Below, piece by piece: positions 36,725-48,571 of a stretch of 64,000 nucleotides of DNA. Numbering within the stretch: the first letter of the stretch is position 1; every line of letters starts with the position of its first letter. This stretch comes from Azadirachta indica (lineage: Eukaryota > Streptophyta > Magnoliopsida > Sapindales > Meliaceae). The DNA lies in contig CM040453.1 in the NCBI GenBank assembly GCA_022749755.1, positions 6,594,102 to 6,658,101 of the forward strand, in the 5' to 3' direction. Made by a program: the position numbers and the translations under genes. The notes below the pieces were generated by a model. That model saw only the letters and a list, made by a program, of their open reading frames with translations. It did not search any database and was not told where the DNA came from.

Positions 36725-37345
36725 TATTTTAACAATCTATGAAAGAATATATGTTTAAAACTTAAGGTTCTAATTTTATAACTAATATTCAAAACTTCAA
36801 GTTCTAATTCAAAATTTTCTATTAAGAACTTTAAGTTGTAATCTTAATAAATTAAAAACTCGGGTTCATGAAGTTGGTATATGGAGCTTCGACTCCATAT
36901 AATTGGTGTATAATACTTCAGGTCTATACAGTTAATATATAGAACTTCAGATCTCTTAGTTATATGAAACTTCAAGTCTTTATAATTATTACATAGAACT
37001 TCAAGTCCATAATAATTTAAAGTTATATAAATGATATAGATTTATAATTCCAGGCTCTAGTCTAATTAATTTAGAACTTCAGGTTCTAAATAACAATTCT
37101 ATTTTAGGACTTCAGGTCCTGATGAGACTACCTTTGAAGGTTCCTTTTGATCTTTTACAATATAAAACACATAAACCAATAATTGTTATATCAAAGGTTT
37201 AGCCGTCCATTGGAAGCGTAATAATATCTAGTAGGGTTAGCCTTCTATCAATGTTTCAATAATAAATAAGAAGAATCTTAACCTTCTAGTTAAAGCACAA
37301 CAATATTTAGGAGGCTTAACCTTCCATCAAATAATAGAATAATAG
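36725..37345 (-). repeat. Degenerate interspersed repeats in the copia leader
   Basis: Words such as AACTTCAGGTC, AACTTCAAGTC and GGACTTCAGGTCC recur about every 30-50 bases from 36725 to 37115. They are followed by four copies of a TTAGCCTTCTATC / TTAACCTTCCATC motif between 37195 and 37335. The block sits just inside the right LTR and has no coding frame. Confidence 0.65.
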
Positions 37346-37805
37346 ATAGATGATTCTGCTTATCATATGATTAATAAAGTAAGAATAAAAGTTGTTTTTG
37401 CAAGCTTCAGGTTGCAATATTAACAATATTAATAATAAAATAACTTAAAAATAAATATTAAAATTATAATTAGTATTAATATTAATATTGAACAAATATA
37501 CTAACAAAAATAAAAATATATATAAGATATTATCCTTATTTTATATTAAGGAAGATCCAATTTAATAACAACTACAGCTTATTTTCATAAAAATAATAAT
37601 AATAAATTAATATGACGTGAAAGTATCCATTAAAGTAATATATAGAGAATTAAATAAATACTGTACATACTCGAACTAACAAATCCTATTGATAACGTGT
37701 CATAAATAAATTAAATAGAAATAAAAATATTTTGGACTAAAGTGCAAGCCTTTATAAACTTGTATAAGGCTGTGCAAATCTTCATTTCACTTTTTAAATT
37801 CGTTT

Positions 37806-38101
37806 ACCGACAAAAACCCAACAAAAGCAAACGACGTGGCCGGTAACCGGGTATTATTTAATTAACGGATCATGAAGCTTCTCTCTGTTTCTCGACTCTC
37901 AAGTGTTGCAGCATTTCCTTCAATCTTGAAGCCTCGGGTGCTGCTAAAACTTTCCAGTTTCTGGTACCATTTTCTTTTTCCTTCTCTATTTCAATTTTTA
38001 TCTCTCTCTTTTTTCTTTTTTATTTTTGTTTTCAGTCATTCACTCATAACTTGTGTGCTACACATTTAAATTGGTTGAACGCAATCTCTCAATTCATTAT
38101 C
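37806..38101 (+). promoter_or_regulatory. 5' flank and leader of the glycosyltransferase gene
   Basis: Only about 300 bases lie between the LTR remnant and the coding start at 38102. A TATTATTTAATTAA stretch near 37850 is AT-rich. A long T/C-rich section at 37970-38040 has the look of a 5' UTR. An upstream ATG at 37872 opens a 65-codon frame that overlaps the region just before the main start and could act as an upstream ORF. This is an inference. Confidence 0.4.
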
Positions 38102-39583
38102 ATGAATGCACATGAAAACCGACAGGCCAGAAACTTTACGCAACCCAATCAAGTTCGCTCCTTTACCTCAAAGTTAAAACCTTTGATATTCTATTTATCA
38201 TCAATTGTAATTCTCTTCCTAGCAATCTCTGTCAGTTTCACCAAATCAAACCACTTCAAAATCCACCTCCTGCAATTTTCACTAACGCCAAATCCCACGT
38301 TTTTTCAATCAATTTTACGGTTTTTTCTCCAAAACCAGACGCCAAATCCCATTTCTAAGCCATCTTATTGTGTTTTATGGATGGCTCCTTTTCTCTCAGG
38401 TGGTGGGTATAGCTCAGAATCTTGGTCTTATATTTTAGCACTTAATGAACATGTGAAGAACCCTAGATTTAAAATGGCTATTGCACAACATGGTGATCTA
38501 GAATCTTTGCAATTCTGGGAGGGCTTGCCTCAACGTATGAGGAATTTGGCAATTGAGCTTCATAAGACAAAATGTAGAATCAATGAAACTATTGTTATTT
38601 GCCATAGTGAGCCTGGTGCTTGGTACCCACCATTGTTTAAAACCCTTCCTTGTCCGCCAACCGGTTATGGAAATTCTCTCTCTGTAATTGGTAGAACTAT
38701 GTTTGAGACTGACAGGTTGAGTCCTAACCACGTAGTGCGGTGTAATCGTATGAATTTTGTTTGGGTTCCTACTGATTTTCATGTGTCTACATTTGTACAA
38801 AGTGGGGTTGATCCGGCTAAAGTTGTGAAGATTGTTCAGCCTGTTGATGTTAATTTTTTTGATCCCCTTAAGTACAGGCCATTAAATCTTGCTGTGATAG
38901 GAGAACAGATTTTAGGTGTGAGAAACAAGGATTTGAGTTCAAAGGAGTTTGTGTTCTTGAGTGTATTTAAATGGGAGTACAGGAAAGGGTGGGATGTCTT
39001 GTTGAAAGCATACTTGGAAGAATTCTCAAATGCTGATGGGGTTGCTTTGTATTTGCTAACAAATCCATATCACTCGGATAGAGATTTTGGTAACAAGATT
39101 GTGAACTTTTTAGAGGATTCCAATATAGAAAAACCAGTTGATGGTTGGGCTCCAGTATATGTGATTGACACCCACATTCCTCAAATTGATTTGCCACGAA
39201 TGTATAAGACAGCTGATGCATTCGTTCTTCCATCAAGAGGGGAAGGGTGGGGGAGGCCACTTGTGGAAGCCATGGCAATGTCTTTACCGGTCATTGCAAC
39301 AAATTGGTCTGGACCACTAGAATATTTGACAGAGGAGAACAGCTACCCATTGCCAGTAGATAGAATGAGTGAGGTAACAGAAGGGCCATTTGAAGGGCAT
39401 TTTTGGGCTGAACCATCTGTTGATAAGCTGCAAGCTCTAATGAGGCGAGTGATAAGTAACTCGGAGGAAGCCAAGGCCAAAGGCAGGAAGGCAAGGGAGC
39501 ACATGATACAAAGGTTTTCTCCCAAGAAAGTGGCAGGGATTGTTGCAGATCATATAAACAATATCATTGATAATAAAATTTAA
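38102..39583 (+). CDS. GT4-type glycosyltransferase, single-exon, predicted type II membrane protein
   Basis: An uninterrupted frame of 493 residues encodes a glycosyltransferase with a GT-B fold. The C-terminal half carries the GT4 family signature: FLSVFKWEYRKGWDVLLKAY, TADAFVLPSRGEGWGRPLVE with the E-x7-E donor site (the second Glu is in PLVEAMAM), and LPVIATNWSGPLEYLT. The N-terminal half holds CVLWMAPFLSGGGYSSESWS, typical of a plant-specific group that includes At3g10630. A hydrophobic stretch (residues about 32-52, LIFYLSSIVILFLAISVSF) after a basic start predicts a Golgi or ER anchor. The frame is open 51 bases further upstream, but without an ATG, so 38102 is the start. The acceptor and donor sugar are unknown. 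No introns are visible. The gene lies immediately downstream of the copia element. Confidence 0.92.
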   Translation: MNAHENRQARNFTQPNQVRSFTSKLKPLIFYLSSIVILFLAISVSFTKSNHFKIHLLQFSLTPNPTFFQSILRFFLQNQTPNPISKPSYCVLWMAPFLSGGGYSSESWSYILALNEHVKNPRFKMAIAQHGDLESLQFWEGLPQRMRNLAIELHKTKCRINETIVICHSEPGAWYPPLFKTLPCPPTGYGNSLSVIGRTMFETDRLSPNHVVRCNRMNFVWVPTDFHVSTFVQSGVDPAKVVKIVQPVDVNFFDPLKYRPLNLAVIGEQILGVRNKDLSSKEFVFLSVFKWEYRKGWDVLLKAYLEEFSNADGVALYLLTNPYHSDRDFGNKIVNFLEDSNIEKPVDGWAPVYVIDTHIPQIDLPRMYKTADAFVLPSRGEGWGRPLVEAMAMSLPVIATNWSGPLEYLTEENSYPLPVDRMSEVTEGPFEGHFWAEPSVDKLQALMRRVISNSEEAKAKGRKAREHMIQRFSPKKVAGIVADHINNIIDNKI

Positions 39584-40653
39584 TTTATATGCTGAAATTT
39601 TATTGTTGTACTAATGGTTATTAAGCTCAAGATTATGTATGACTTGTATATAGTTTGGTAGAGTTGCTAATTTGCTGATCAGAGGAGCCGGTCCCAAGCT
39701 GCTTACTAATGGACTTTTTTCTGTATGATGGAGCATTTTTGCATACTATTTTGTTCTTGATGATTTTTGGCAACATGAATTATAGACTCGAGTCAATGAT
39801 TAATTGAAGTATTAGATTATTTAATTTTAATTTCAGAGAAATTTCAGCGTTCTGATGGCACTTTCTGCCGACTATTTTTGAGTTTGTTGAAGAGATTGCA
39901 CCAATCCCTACTGTTAAAAGTTTAAAAAATGTTTCCGTATTGGTAGGGTTATGAGAACTTGTTAAAATAGGAACGTGAGTTCTTTTAATCAATCATTGCC
40001 CGCGATTTTGCAAATAATTGCTTATCATATCGAGATGAACTAAGAAATTTTTTGCAATGTCTTCGTCCACTAGCTTTCTGGGAAATGGGGTTGGACAGAT
40101 CCATGACCAAAAGTCATGTTGGTACCAGAAACTCGAGTTTTTTTGTGCTGATGTACTCCATCGTCCTCTACTTAAAAAAGTGTATATAATTTGAAGTTCA
40201 AGTAATGTAGATTTTATTCAACAATTGCTTTAGCATCATTACTTGTCAAATATAAGTGACCAGAAAATAGAAGTAAAAGTCGATGTTTACTTGAAATTAT
40301 GCGCAGACTGTGGAAGAAAATGAAGAAAACAGTTTATTTGCATTTGCATCCAACTAAGTGATGGTTTATGATACCTGAGTAAGAGCAGCTATTCTTTGTG
40401 CATTAACAATCAATTATTACAAAAATGATTGATATGTTTCCAAGCAAAATAGAGGATGTACCAAAAATGGTTATAATCAGTTGCTAATAACTTTATTAGT
40501 ATTAACTTCATTTCTTTTGTAAATCACAAGAATATATTATCATTACCAGAAAGATTATATGCTTGGGATTTCAATACATACTTTGAAATGTCCTATTCGG
40601 TGAATCAATTTATCGCCGTGTTTAGCTGAACAACAAACAGCTCCAACATAGTG
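39584..40653. other. Spacer between convergent genes
   Basis: The glycosyltransferase and Nudix genes converge here. The first and last few hundred bases should be their 3' UTRs. No further exon or RNA gene was recognised. Confidence 0.55.
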
Positions 40654-43010
40654 TTATTGAAGATAAGGAGCAAAAACAGTAAAAACTTCCTTGTAAACAG
40701 GTTTCTTGAAATCCACAACCTGCAAACAATCAAGGCCACCAAAAGAATAGGAAATAAGACTACCAAAATACTAACTTATTTCATCTGAAGTAGTAAAGAA
40801 GAGTAAGGTCTACTGACAAGCTCAATAATTTCATCTGGTGACATCCATGACCACCCACCAAACTCAGGTTTCTCAGAACCATCACCCAGAAGACTGATTT
40901 CTTCCTCCTTGCCAGTGAACTTGAGGAGAAACCTGTAATTTGCAATATTATATAAAAATAAGTAAATAATGCAACCTCCAGTCCAGTGTCCAGAATTATC
41001 TGTGGATGTAGATTAGCATTTTCAGAAAATGAGAATGAGAAGTATTTGTACGAAAATACTTGTTGCTACTATCTAATACCACCCAATCCAGAGCTGAAAA
41101 CAAATTACCCACCATTTTTGTGCTTGACCTTTCCAGTCACCTCCCCATTTAATTTTAAGGTTTTCCCTGATTTGTGGAGGGAAGTCATATGTCAACCAAT
41201 AAGGCACCTGTATTCATTTTTGAAATATTTAAGTTACCAATAGAAAAACAGTCACTAGCTACTCTTATGTAACTTGAACAAAAAAAAAAAAAGGTTGACA
41301 TAAATGCCAATGGTATTTACCAACAAGCGAGATTATTTACTTATAACTTTATTTCAATGACCCAATTTGATTTAGCTCCCTAATGCCTACCAACGTATCA
41401 AAACTTTGCCATCAAAAAATTAAGCATCAAAGAAGCACATATTCAATTTCTTGAAAAGCAACAAAGATTGAAGCCCACTTAAACATTCTGTGTTCCTTTT
41501 CCGTACTCCCTTGTGAACCAAACTCAATATTGAAATCTTCACTAAAAGGCCAATCAAACAGTAAGAGAGAGAGGGAGAGAGAAGTTGTAATGTATGGGAA
41601 GAACAATATGTAAAAGGCCAAACCTCTGCAATAACTTCTGCTGAGCTAACCCCAGTTTCTTCTCTCAGTTCCCTAATGGCTGCAGTTTTAGGATCCTCAT
41701 TCGCATCAATACCACCCTGTTTAACAAGTTGTATGAAATGCTGTTGAATTCATAAAAGAAGTAGATATTCCAACTTCAATTTCAATTATTGCAAATTCAA
41801 GCTATGTCTCTATACATTAGACAAAGTATCATGATGCTGGTCTACATGCGTATAAATTAGTACGCATGTAAAGTTCTCAAAATAATATACACAGATCTAG
41901 TCTATTATCATAAGAAAATTGTGATACCAAAAGTTGTAAAAAATGTCTTCAGAAACTTATGTTAGTAACGACATTTCACACCATTAAACATTCTCCAAAT
42001 AAGGGGAACAATACACGGCTCAAAGTTATAAACTTCTACAGAATGTTTTTCAGCATTGGATAAGTCTAGATTATCATAACAAAAATCCCCATGTCTAACT
42101 TGTAATGGCATCCTCGTGACTCAACTTTGCAAGTAAAACCTATAACAATGAACGGGAAAGACTATGGGAAGCCTAAATATATTGCAGTTCGGATATTTGA
42201 TATCTATTCTCATTGGTATTGCAGCATAATCCTACACGATTATACTTTTACATCAAACAGTGATGTCCAAGATAACTCAATGACGTGAAGCCAAATAAAA
42301 AAAAAAAAAGCCTATTTTACATAGATTAGCTTAAATCAAGTATATTTCTTTTGATTATAATATTAAGGTGTGAGCAGAATTCAAATATGCTCGGACCTCG
42401 CAAAAAATTTGAACAGTTCAACTTACCAGCACAAACAATACAGTTACACTGACACGATCGGAATTCCATATCTATAACAATTAACACGAGCTATCGAAAC
42501 CTAAAATCTTGTACTTGTAATATTAAATGTCAACTTCTATTGAAATAATAGTAGTAAAAAGAATTCAGAAGTTATAACTTGAAATCCGATGCTCAAAATG
42601 AAGCCTAAAAATACAACTTACCTGTGGCATTTGCCAAGAACCGGGTTTGTCCAACCTTGAAGCAGCAAAAATCTGGAAAACAAAATATAAATTTACGATC
42701 ATAATTTACACAAAAACAAACACAGAACAGAGGGAGACGGTAAGAGATTAACCTTCTTCGAAGAATTTATGAGACAGATTCCAACATTTCTTCGGTAGCC
42801 TTCGGGAGGAGCGTTCATGGAGAATAATGACGATGGTGCCACTAATGAATGGAGAGGAAAGGAGATTTGATTCTGGCGAACGAGTGGCAGGTTCGTAAAT
42901 TCGGAGAGTTGTGGAGGGTATTTTGGGAAAACGAAACTAGGCTTGGAGCTAATCAAAATGGAGGAACGATGAAGTGGGGAATAGAATGAGACGGACCGCG
43001 TTAAAGCCAT
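40654..43010 (-). CDS. NUDT26: Plastid-type Nudix hydrolase (NUDT26/27-like)
   Basis: This Nudix enzyme is of the bacterial RppH-like plant group. The Arabidopsis plastid members NUDT26 and NUDT27 hydrolyse dinucleoside polyphosphates such as Ap4A, and NUDT26 is also reported to act on ppGpp. Six exons are read: 43010-42753, 42672-42622, 41716-41624, 41207-41113, 40932-40818 and 40719-40654. The total is 678 nt, or 225 residues, with GT-AG junctions that keep frame. The first 60 or so residues are rich in Ser and basic residues and poor in acids, like a chloroplast transit peptide. After it comes [19 protein letters not shown]. The Nudix box [20 protein letters not shown] plus TGV is complete, including the REEXG core. 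Later parts are [28 protein letters not shown] and [18 protein letters not shown]. The paralogue assignment is by overall resemblance and could be NUDT27. It is divergent from the gene at 44858. Confidence 0.93.
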
Positions 43011-44857
43011 CGCGTATCTGTAGTTTTCAAATCCCTTAATAATGGAATCTCAATGGGTCTTCTTAATTTACCAAAATAGCCCTAGGTTTTTTGGAGGAGA
43101 ATTATTTCTATTAAGTTGGGCTTACTTGTAATGGTTGAGCCCGGCCCAATTATAAAATTGTTTCTTTATTTATTATTCCTGGACGAAACGGTAATTACAA
43201 ACAAGAAAATTGATGTAAAACGCATTCGCAAAGTAAAAAATTGATTTGATTTAATATCACGTTGCTATTAATTAAATCACTTGTTAAATAATTTTGCATC
43301 AAAATAATTTATTAAAAGTACTACTAGCTAATATGTATACTAACACAAATTCATGCCACAATATTATATTATTGATTATGTGTGGTTTCTCAATTCGATA
43401 AGTAATAGAAATAGTTGTTAAAAGGATTCTTAGTTAAATAAATAAACAAAAAGTTAAAATTACGTGAAAAAATAAATCTATGTAAGATAAAGATAAAGCA
43501 ATATATATATATATATATATATATCTGATGGTTTTTTATAGTTTTTTTATAACACAAAAAAATATATAAAATCACCTATAATTTTTGGAGAGGAATAAAA
43601 AAGTGAAGAAGAAAGAAGAACTTATATTAGTAAATTATTTTATTAATATAATTTTGTTTTATTACTTTTTATTTTATTTATTGTGCAAAGCAAGAAAGAA
43701 CACGTTTCTTGACGTAGTAAAAATTAATGTTAGATTTAAGTCAATGTGATTTTTCCTGTTTTGAGTTTTTTAACATAAAAAATTCATATTTTTTTGGTAA
43801 CATTTTATTTTACATTGTGTTCATGGTGCACAATCATATCTTAGTCACAAAAAGAGATGTACATATTTACTTGATGGTTATTCTCAACATATTTTCCCAT
43901 CATATATTTTATATTTTTATGTGATTGGAAAAAAAGAACCATTTAATACATGTGACACAATATCAAAGTGATATATTATTTTGTAAGTTAGGAATTTGTG
44001 TCATAACACTATCCATTTATTAAATATTAAATTTTTTTTTATGTAACTAATCATAAAAAAAGAAAGATTATTTTATAAACATAAAAAATGCATAATTATA
44101 TTGTAAAGAGAATAAAAACGAAGCTATTGGGTGTCAAATAAATTGTACAAAGTTATGATTTACAAGTAAGCATTACTCAATTGCTTTTAAAATTTTATAT
44201 ATATGCTAAATTGGATTTATAAATATGGACGTTTAATAATAAATACATGAAAAATATTTTATATTTAAAAATAAAATACTATATAATTGAAGGCTTTTAA
44301 AAATGCATAAAGCAAGTATATTACATTTAATTTTAGAGATTATATAAATTATATCCTCTTTAAAAAATAATGACGTATCTAAATGGATTCAGCATATTAT
44401 AAATTTTCATTTAAATCTCGAATTAGAATGGGTTAACATCGATTTATTTTAAAAGATGACAGTATTATTTGCTTGAAAATGAAAAGCAAACATTTGTTTA
44501 TATTAAATAAGTCTAAAATCACTATTAAAATAGTTAAAGGGTATCTATTGATACAATAAACAAATAATATTACTATTTGTGAAATCTTAAAACCTTAGGG
44601 ATGTAAACGTTATTACCCATATATTAAAAATTAAAATTGAAAAAAGAAGAGTTCTAGAAAAATATAAAATGGTGGTACCTTGGCCTTCGAGAACATTATA
44701 ATTTTTATTTAATACAGTCTCACTCTTTCTATACATGCAAATGGCGGTTACGGCTGCAACTCATATATAATCTCTAGTCCACGTAGCAGCAGTGAGCTCT
44801 TTCTCTCTCTCTCTCAGTATACAATTCCTTTCTTCGCCACCTTCGTCTTTTATTTTC
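43011..44857. other. Divergent intergenic region, very AT-rich
   Basis: About 1.85 kb lies between the divergent Nudix and GTGVF-protein genes and must hold both promoters. It is highly AT-rich with no exon. A CT-rich stretch near 44800-44850 precedes the ATG at 44858 and looks like a 5' UTR. Confidence 0.55.
43501..43524. repeat. (AT)12 microsatellite
   Basis: Twelve AT units in a row lie in the spacer upstream of the Nudix gene. Confidence 0.95.
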
Positions 44858-47800
44858 ATGGTGGCGACAAAAATGGCTGACTTTCCTCCGAATCCAGAGG
44901 ACGGTGAGCTCTGGCTTCCCTCTTATATCATTCGGGAAATTAGTTCTACCGCACCTCCTCCTCCTAAATCTGCTCCCAAAAGCAAAGTCGTTCTGCCTCC
45001 TCACTTCAGAAGAAATAATCCTCCTCCTTCCAGATCAAACTTTCAGGTCATTTTCATTTTCTTTTTTCCTTTTTTTTTTTTTCATTTAGTTTAGGGATTA
45101 ATATATCTGATATACATATATATTCCCGTTGATTTACTTATTTTATTTTACGAAATTGCAGATTTGCTTCGGTTCTTTTGGTGCAACCAGTGTATCTGTA
45201 GCTAATAAACGTGCTTCTGCTCCCTTTGTTTCCTTTCACAAGCCAATTACACCATCCACAACTCTGCAGGTATATATATATATATATAACTAAAACAATC
45301 AGAATAGGGAAACAAGCTTGCAATTTTTTTAAGATAAATTTTCGATAATAAAAGCAATCAGAATGTATTTAATATCATTTGTAATATAAATGAACTAATT
45401 AAACCGAAACACGTACGTTCTATTGTCCAAGTCGATCAAAATTTGACTAATTACCTTAGAAAGTAATAATTTTACTCGAATTATGTATGGTCAGGGTTGC
45501 CAGGGAAGAAAATCAAAGGCAGTAATTGAAAACTATGGAGGAACGGGAACAGGAGTATTTATTCCTCGTTCACTGCATATTGTTGGTGGTGGTGCTAAGA
45601 AATTACCTGGAGGAACAGGTGTTTTCCTTAATCACCAAGTAGCAGTTACTTGTCAGCACAGGAAGAAAACCAGTAAGTCTAACTCCAATTTTTGCATGCC
45701 CAACAATTATATATGAGTTGTTTTTTAATTTTTTTTTAATTTCATATTTATATCTGACTTTTACCTCCCTATTTTGAGTTAATTTCACTAATGATTCTTT
45801 GTTGTGGTGTTGAATAAAATTTGTAACTGCACATTTACTTTTATCCCCAACTTTGTTTCTTATTTTGTAGGGTTTGCATTTATTTACATAAATGTAGATT
45901 TGTCACATACCTTCATGCAATGAATCAATTGCTTGTTGTCATTTGCAAATATGAAAAAATTCATATAAATATATTTGTTTTAAAATGATTAGAATATATC
46001 ATATACTATCTAAAATCATAATCTATTTAAAGCAACATATGATATACATCTAACTAGTCTTGTCTCAAAAATTAAATAAAATAGTATTGTTATATTTACG
46101 AAGTTGAGGCATTCATAAATTTATTTCTTAGTTATTAGGGTAATTAAATTAATTTAGTATTATTATAAAATATAATATATGAAGTCATTATATATAAAGA
46201 ACATATATTATGGCCTATAATAAGTCAAAATAGTTAGTAGTTTAATATTTGAAGTCATGTACTCTTCAAAACTAATAAAATAGTAGTATTATATATTTAT
46301 GAAGTTAAAGACAAAAGGTTTGCTTCTCAGTTAATGCGGTGATTAATTTAATATTATTATAAGGTATAATCTATTACGTCATCACAAAGAATATATATAA
46401 AAAGGTAAATGACTAATAATCTAATATGTGAAGCTTGGTCTAGAAAATAAGTAGAACAACATTGCTATATTTATGAAGCTGAGACACAAGTTTGTTTCTC
46501 AGTTAAATCTTTGTAATTAATTAAGTATTATTATTATAAAATATAGTGTACTATGTCATTATAGAGTGTGTGTGTATATATAATGGTCACTACTAGGATA
46601 AATAGTTAATAATTTAATATATAAATAAATAAAATATTATTTCTATTTTTTATGAAATTGAGTTGCAAGTTTATTTCTTCTTAGTTAATATCGTAATTAA
46701 TTAAGTACTATTATAAAGAAACAATTTAATTAAGTACTATTATAAAGAAACAATAGTGGACAAACAGTTAATAATCTAATATATGATGAAGTTTTTCATG
46801 TTGAAAATAAATACAATAATACTGCTATGCTTATGAAGTTAGACAAGTTTGTGTCTCAGTTAATACCGTAATTAATTGAGCATTATTATGAAATAAAATG
46901 TATTACGTCACCATAGAGAATTATAATAAGGTACATAGTTAATAATCTAATATATGCAGTCTAATCTTGAAAATAAATACAATAGTAATGCTATATTTAC
47001 GAAGTTGGACACATATTCGTTTCTCAGTTAATGTCGTAATTATTGAGCATTATTATGAAGTACAATATATTACGTCACCATAGAAAATATATAATAAGGT
47101 AGATAGTTAATAATCTAATATATAAAGTCTCGTCTTGAAAATAAATATAATAAAACTGCTATGTTTATTACGTTTGATACAAGTTTGTCTCTTGATTATT
47201 ACTGTAATTAATTGAACATTATTCTGAAGTACAATATACTACGTTATTATAAAAAAATGTATAATAAGATGAATAGTTAATAATCTAACATATGAAATCT
47301 CATCTTAGACATAAATAAAATAGTATTGCTATACTTACGAAATTGAAACACATTTTTTCTCAATTAATACTATAATTAATTGAGAATTATTATGAACTAT
47401 AAAGCATTACACCATCATAAAATATATATAATAAGGTAGATAATTAATATTCTAAAATATGAAGTCTCATCTTGAAATACTACTGCTATATTTATGAAAT
47501 TGAGAAGTAAGTTTATTTCTGAGTTAATGTCGTAATTAATCGAGTACTATCATAAATTACAATATCCTACATCATTTTAGAGAGTATATATATCATTGTT
47601 GATAACAGGGTAAATAGTTAATAGTCTAATATATGAAATCTCGTTTTGAAAATAAATAAAATAGTACCACTGTATTTTATGAGGTTGAGATAAAGATTTG
47701 TTTCTCAAATATTATTGTCGAACATAATTAATTAATATAGTATTACTATAAAATACAATATATTACGTCATTATATATATATATGTTGATGTAAAAACTT

Positions 47801-48571
47801 TATATTTCAATCTTTTTAAGTTTAGTATAATTTTAAATGAAAAGTAATGTTTTTTTTTTCTAATTTAGTGATTAATTACTTAAATATTGTGTTGGATATA
47901 TAAAGCTAAAAATAAGACATGTTATTGCACATTTGTATTATCTATCATACCTTTTGCATACATATATTTATGATACTTGTGTGTAATTGGCAAGTTCATC
48001 TTTAGTATATTGGACGAATATATTTGCACATATCATTCTACATTTATCGAGGGTGATTGATTTAAAGGCGCCAAGATTTTTCTAAAACACAAATATAAAA
48101 AGTTGAGAGGCATAACTGTATTTGTCTTTTATTTCTGTTATAACATGTTTATGCTAGTTGTCAGTAGACTCAATACCGAGATTTGCTAGTTTAGTTGGTT
48201 GTGTTTTGAAATCGTTTGATAAATAATACTAATATAAATGTAGACAATATTAATGTTAATAATTAACAAATATTAATTACTGTAAATGTATTTTTCGCTT
48301 TTTTAAACTGCTTTATTGATTATATGCAATCATTTTAAATTTTTTGGTCACGATAATTAATGATTGGATAAACTTAATTTGTAGCTTTAAACAAAGTTTG
48401 GTTAATCTTGATTATTATCAATTTTTTTTTTTGGTATTTTTGATAGATGAGAAGGAAGAGGAAACATTGGAAAGCAATAATAAGAAGAAATGTTGCAGCA
48501 TGAGGAAAGAGCAACGGACTACTTATCAATATGCATCTGGGATTCGCTTGCCTAAGGATTGGACTTACTGA
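44858..48571 (+). CDS. Uncharacterised plant protein with two GTGVF motifs
   Basis: I do not recognise a described function. Four exons are read: 44858-45046, 45162-45269, 45495-45672 and 48447-48571, all with GT-AG borders, giving 600 nt or 199 residues. The N-terminus reads MADFPPNPEDGELWLPSYII and is followed by a proline-rich part (TAPPPPKSAPKSK, NNPPPSRSNF). The third exon has a duplicated motif: GGTGTGVFIPRSLH and PGGTGVFLNHQ separated by HIVGGGAKKL. The C-terminal part is charged (EKEEETLESNNKKK) and ends in LPKDWTY. No membrane segment or signal peptide is seen. The ATG at 44858 (MVATKMADF) is the first in frame, and a second at 44873 is possible. Intron 3 is 2.77 kb and consists largely of a tandem array. 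Conserved motifs at splice-correct exons make a real gene likely. Confidence 0.75.
46060..47780 (+). repeat. Satellite-like tandem array in intron 3 of the GTGVF gene
   Basis: About ten diverged copies of a unit of roughly 160-195 bp follow each other. Equivalent points (TTTCTCAGTTAAT-like) lie near 46125, 46322, 46492, 46670, 46853, 47018, 47190, 47357, 47515 and 47700. Each unit also carries TTACGTCATCATAGA-like and AATAATCTAATATATGAAGT-like text. The array is AT-rich and wholly intronic. Confidence 0.8.

Larger units (their letters stand above)
30403..37805 (-). mobile_element. Degenerate Ty1/copia LTR retrotransposon, right LTR truncated
   Basis: An LTR of about 358 bp lies at 30403-30760. 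It begins TGTTATA and ends TATAACA, and is flanked on its inner side by CACATCTGCCCTTT, which reads as a polypurine tract on the minus strand. A related sequence starts at 37698 (TGTCATAAATAAAT) and matches the left LTR for only about 107 bases (through GACTAAAGTGCAAGCC) before homology ends near 37805. The internal order on minus is protease/GAG-pre-integrase, integrase, reverse transcriptase and RNase H, typical of copia. Stops and frame changes are frequent. The expected gag zone is replaced by unrelated sequence. Confidence 0.85.

Noticed and set aside
37872..38069. Open frame of 65 codons before the glycosyltransferase
   Set aside because: Hydrophobic low-complexity product of a T/C-rich leader. 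It is kept only as a possible upstream ORF, not as a gene.
38498..39525. Minus-strand open frames within the glycosyltransferase
   Set aside because: They are shadows of the conserved plus-strand frame.
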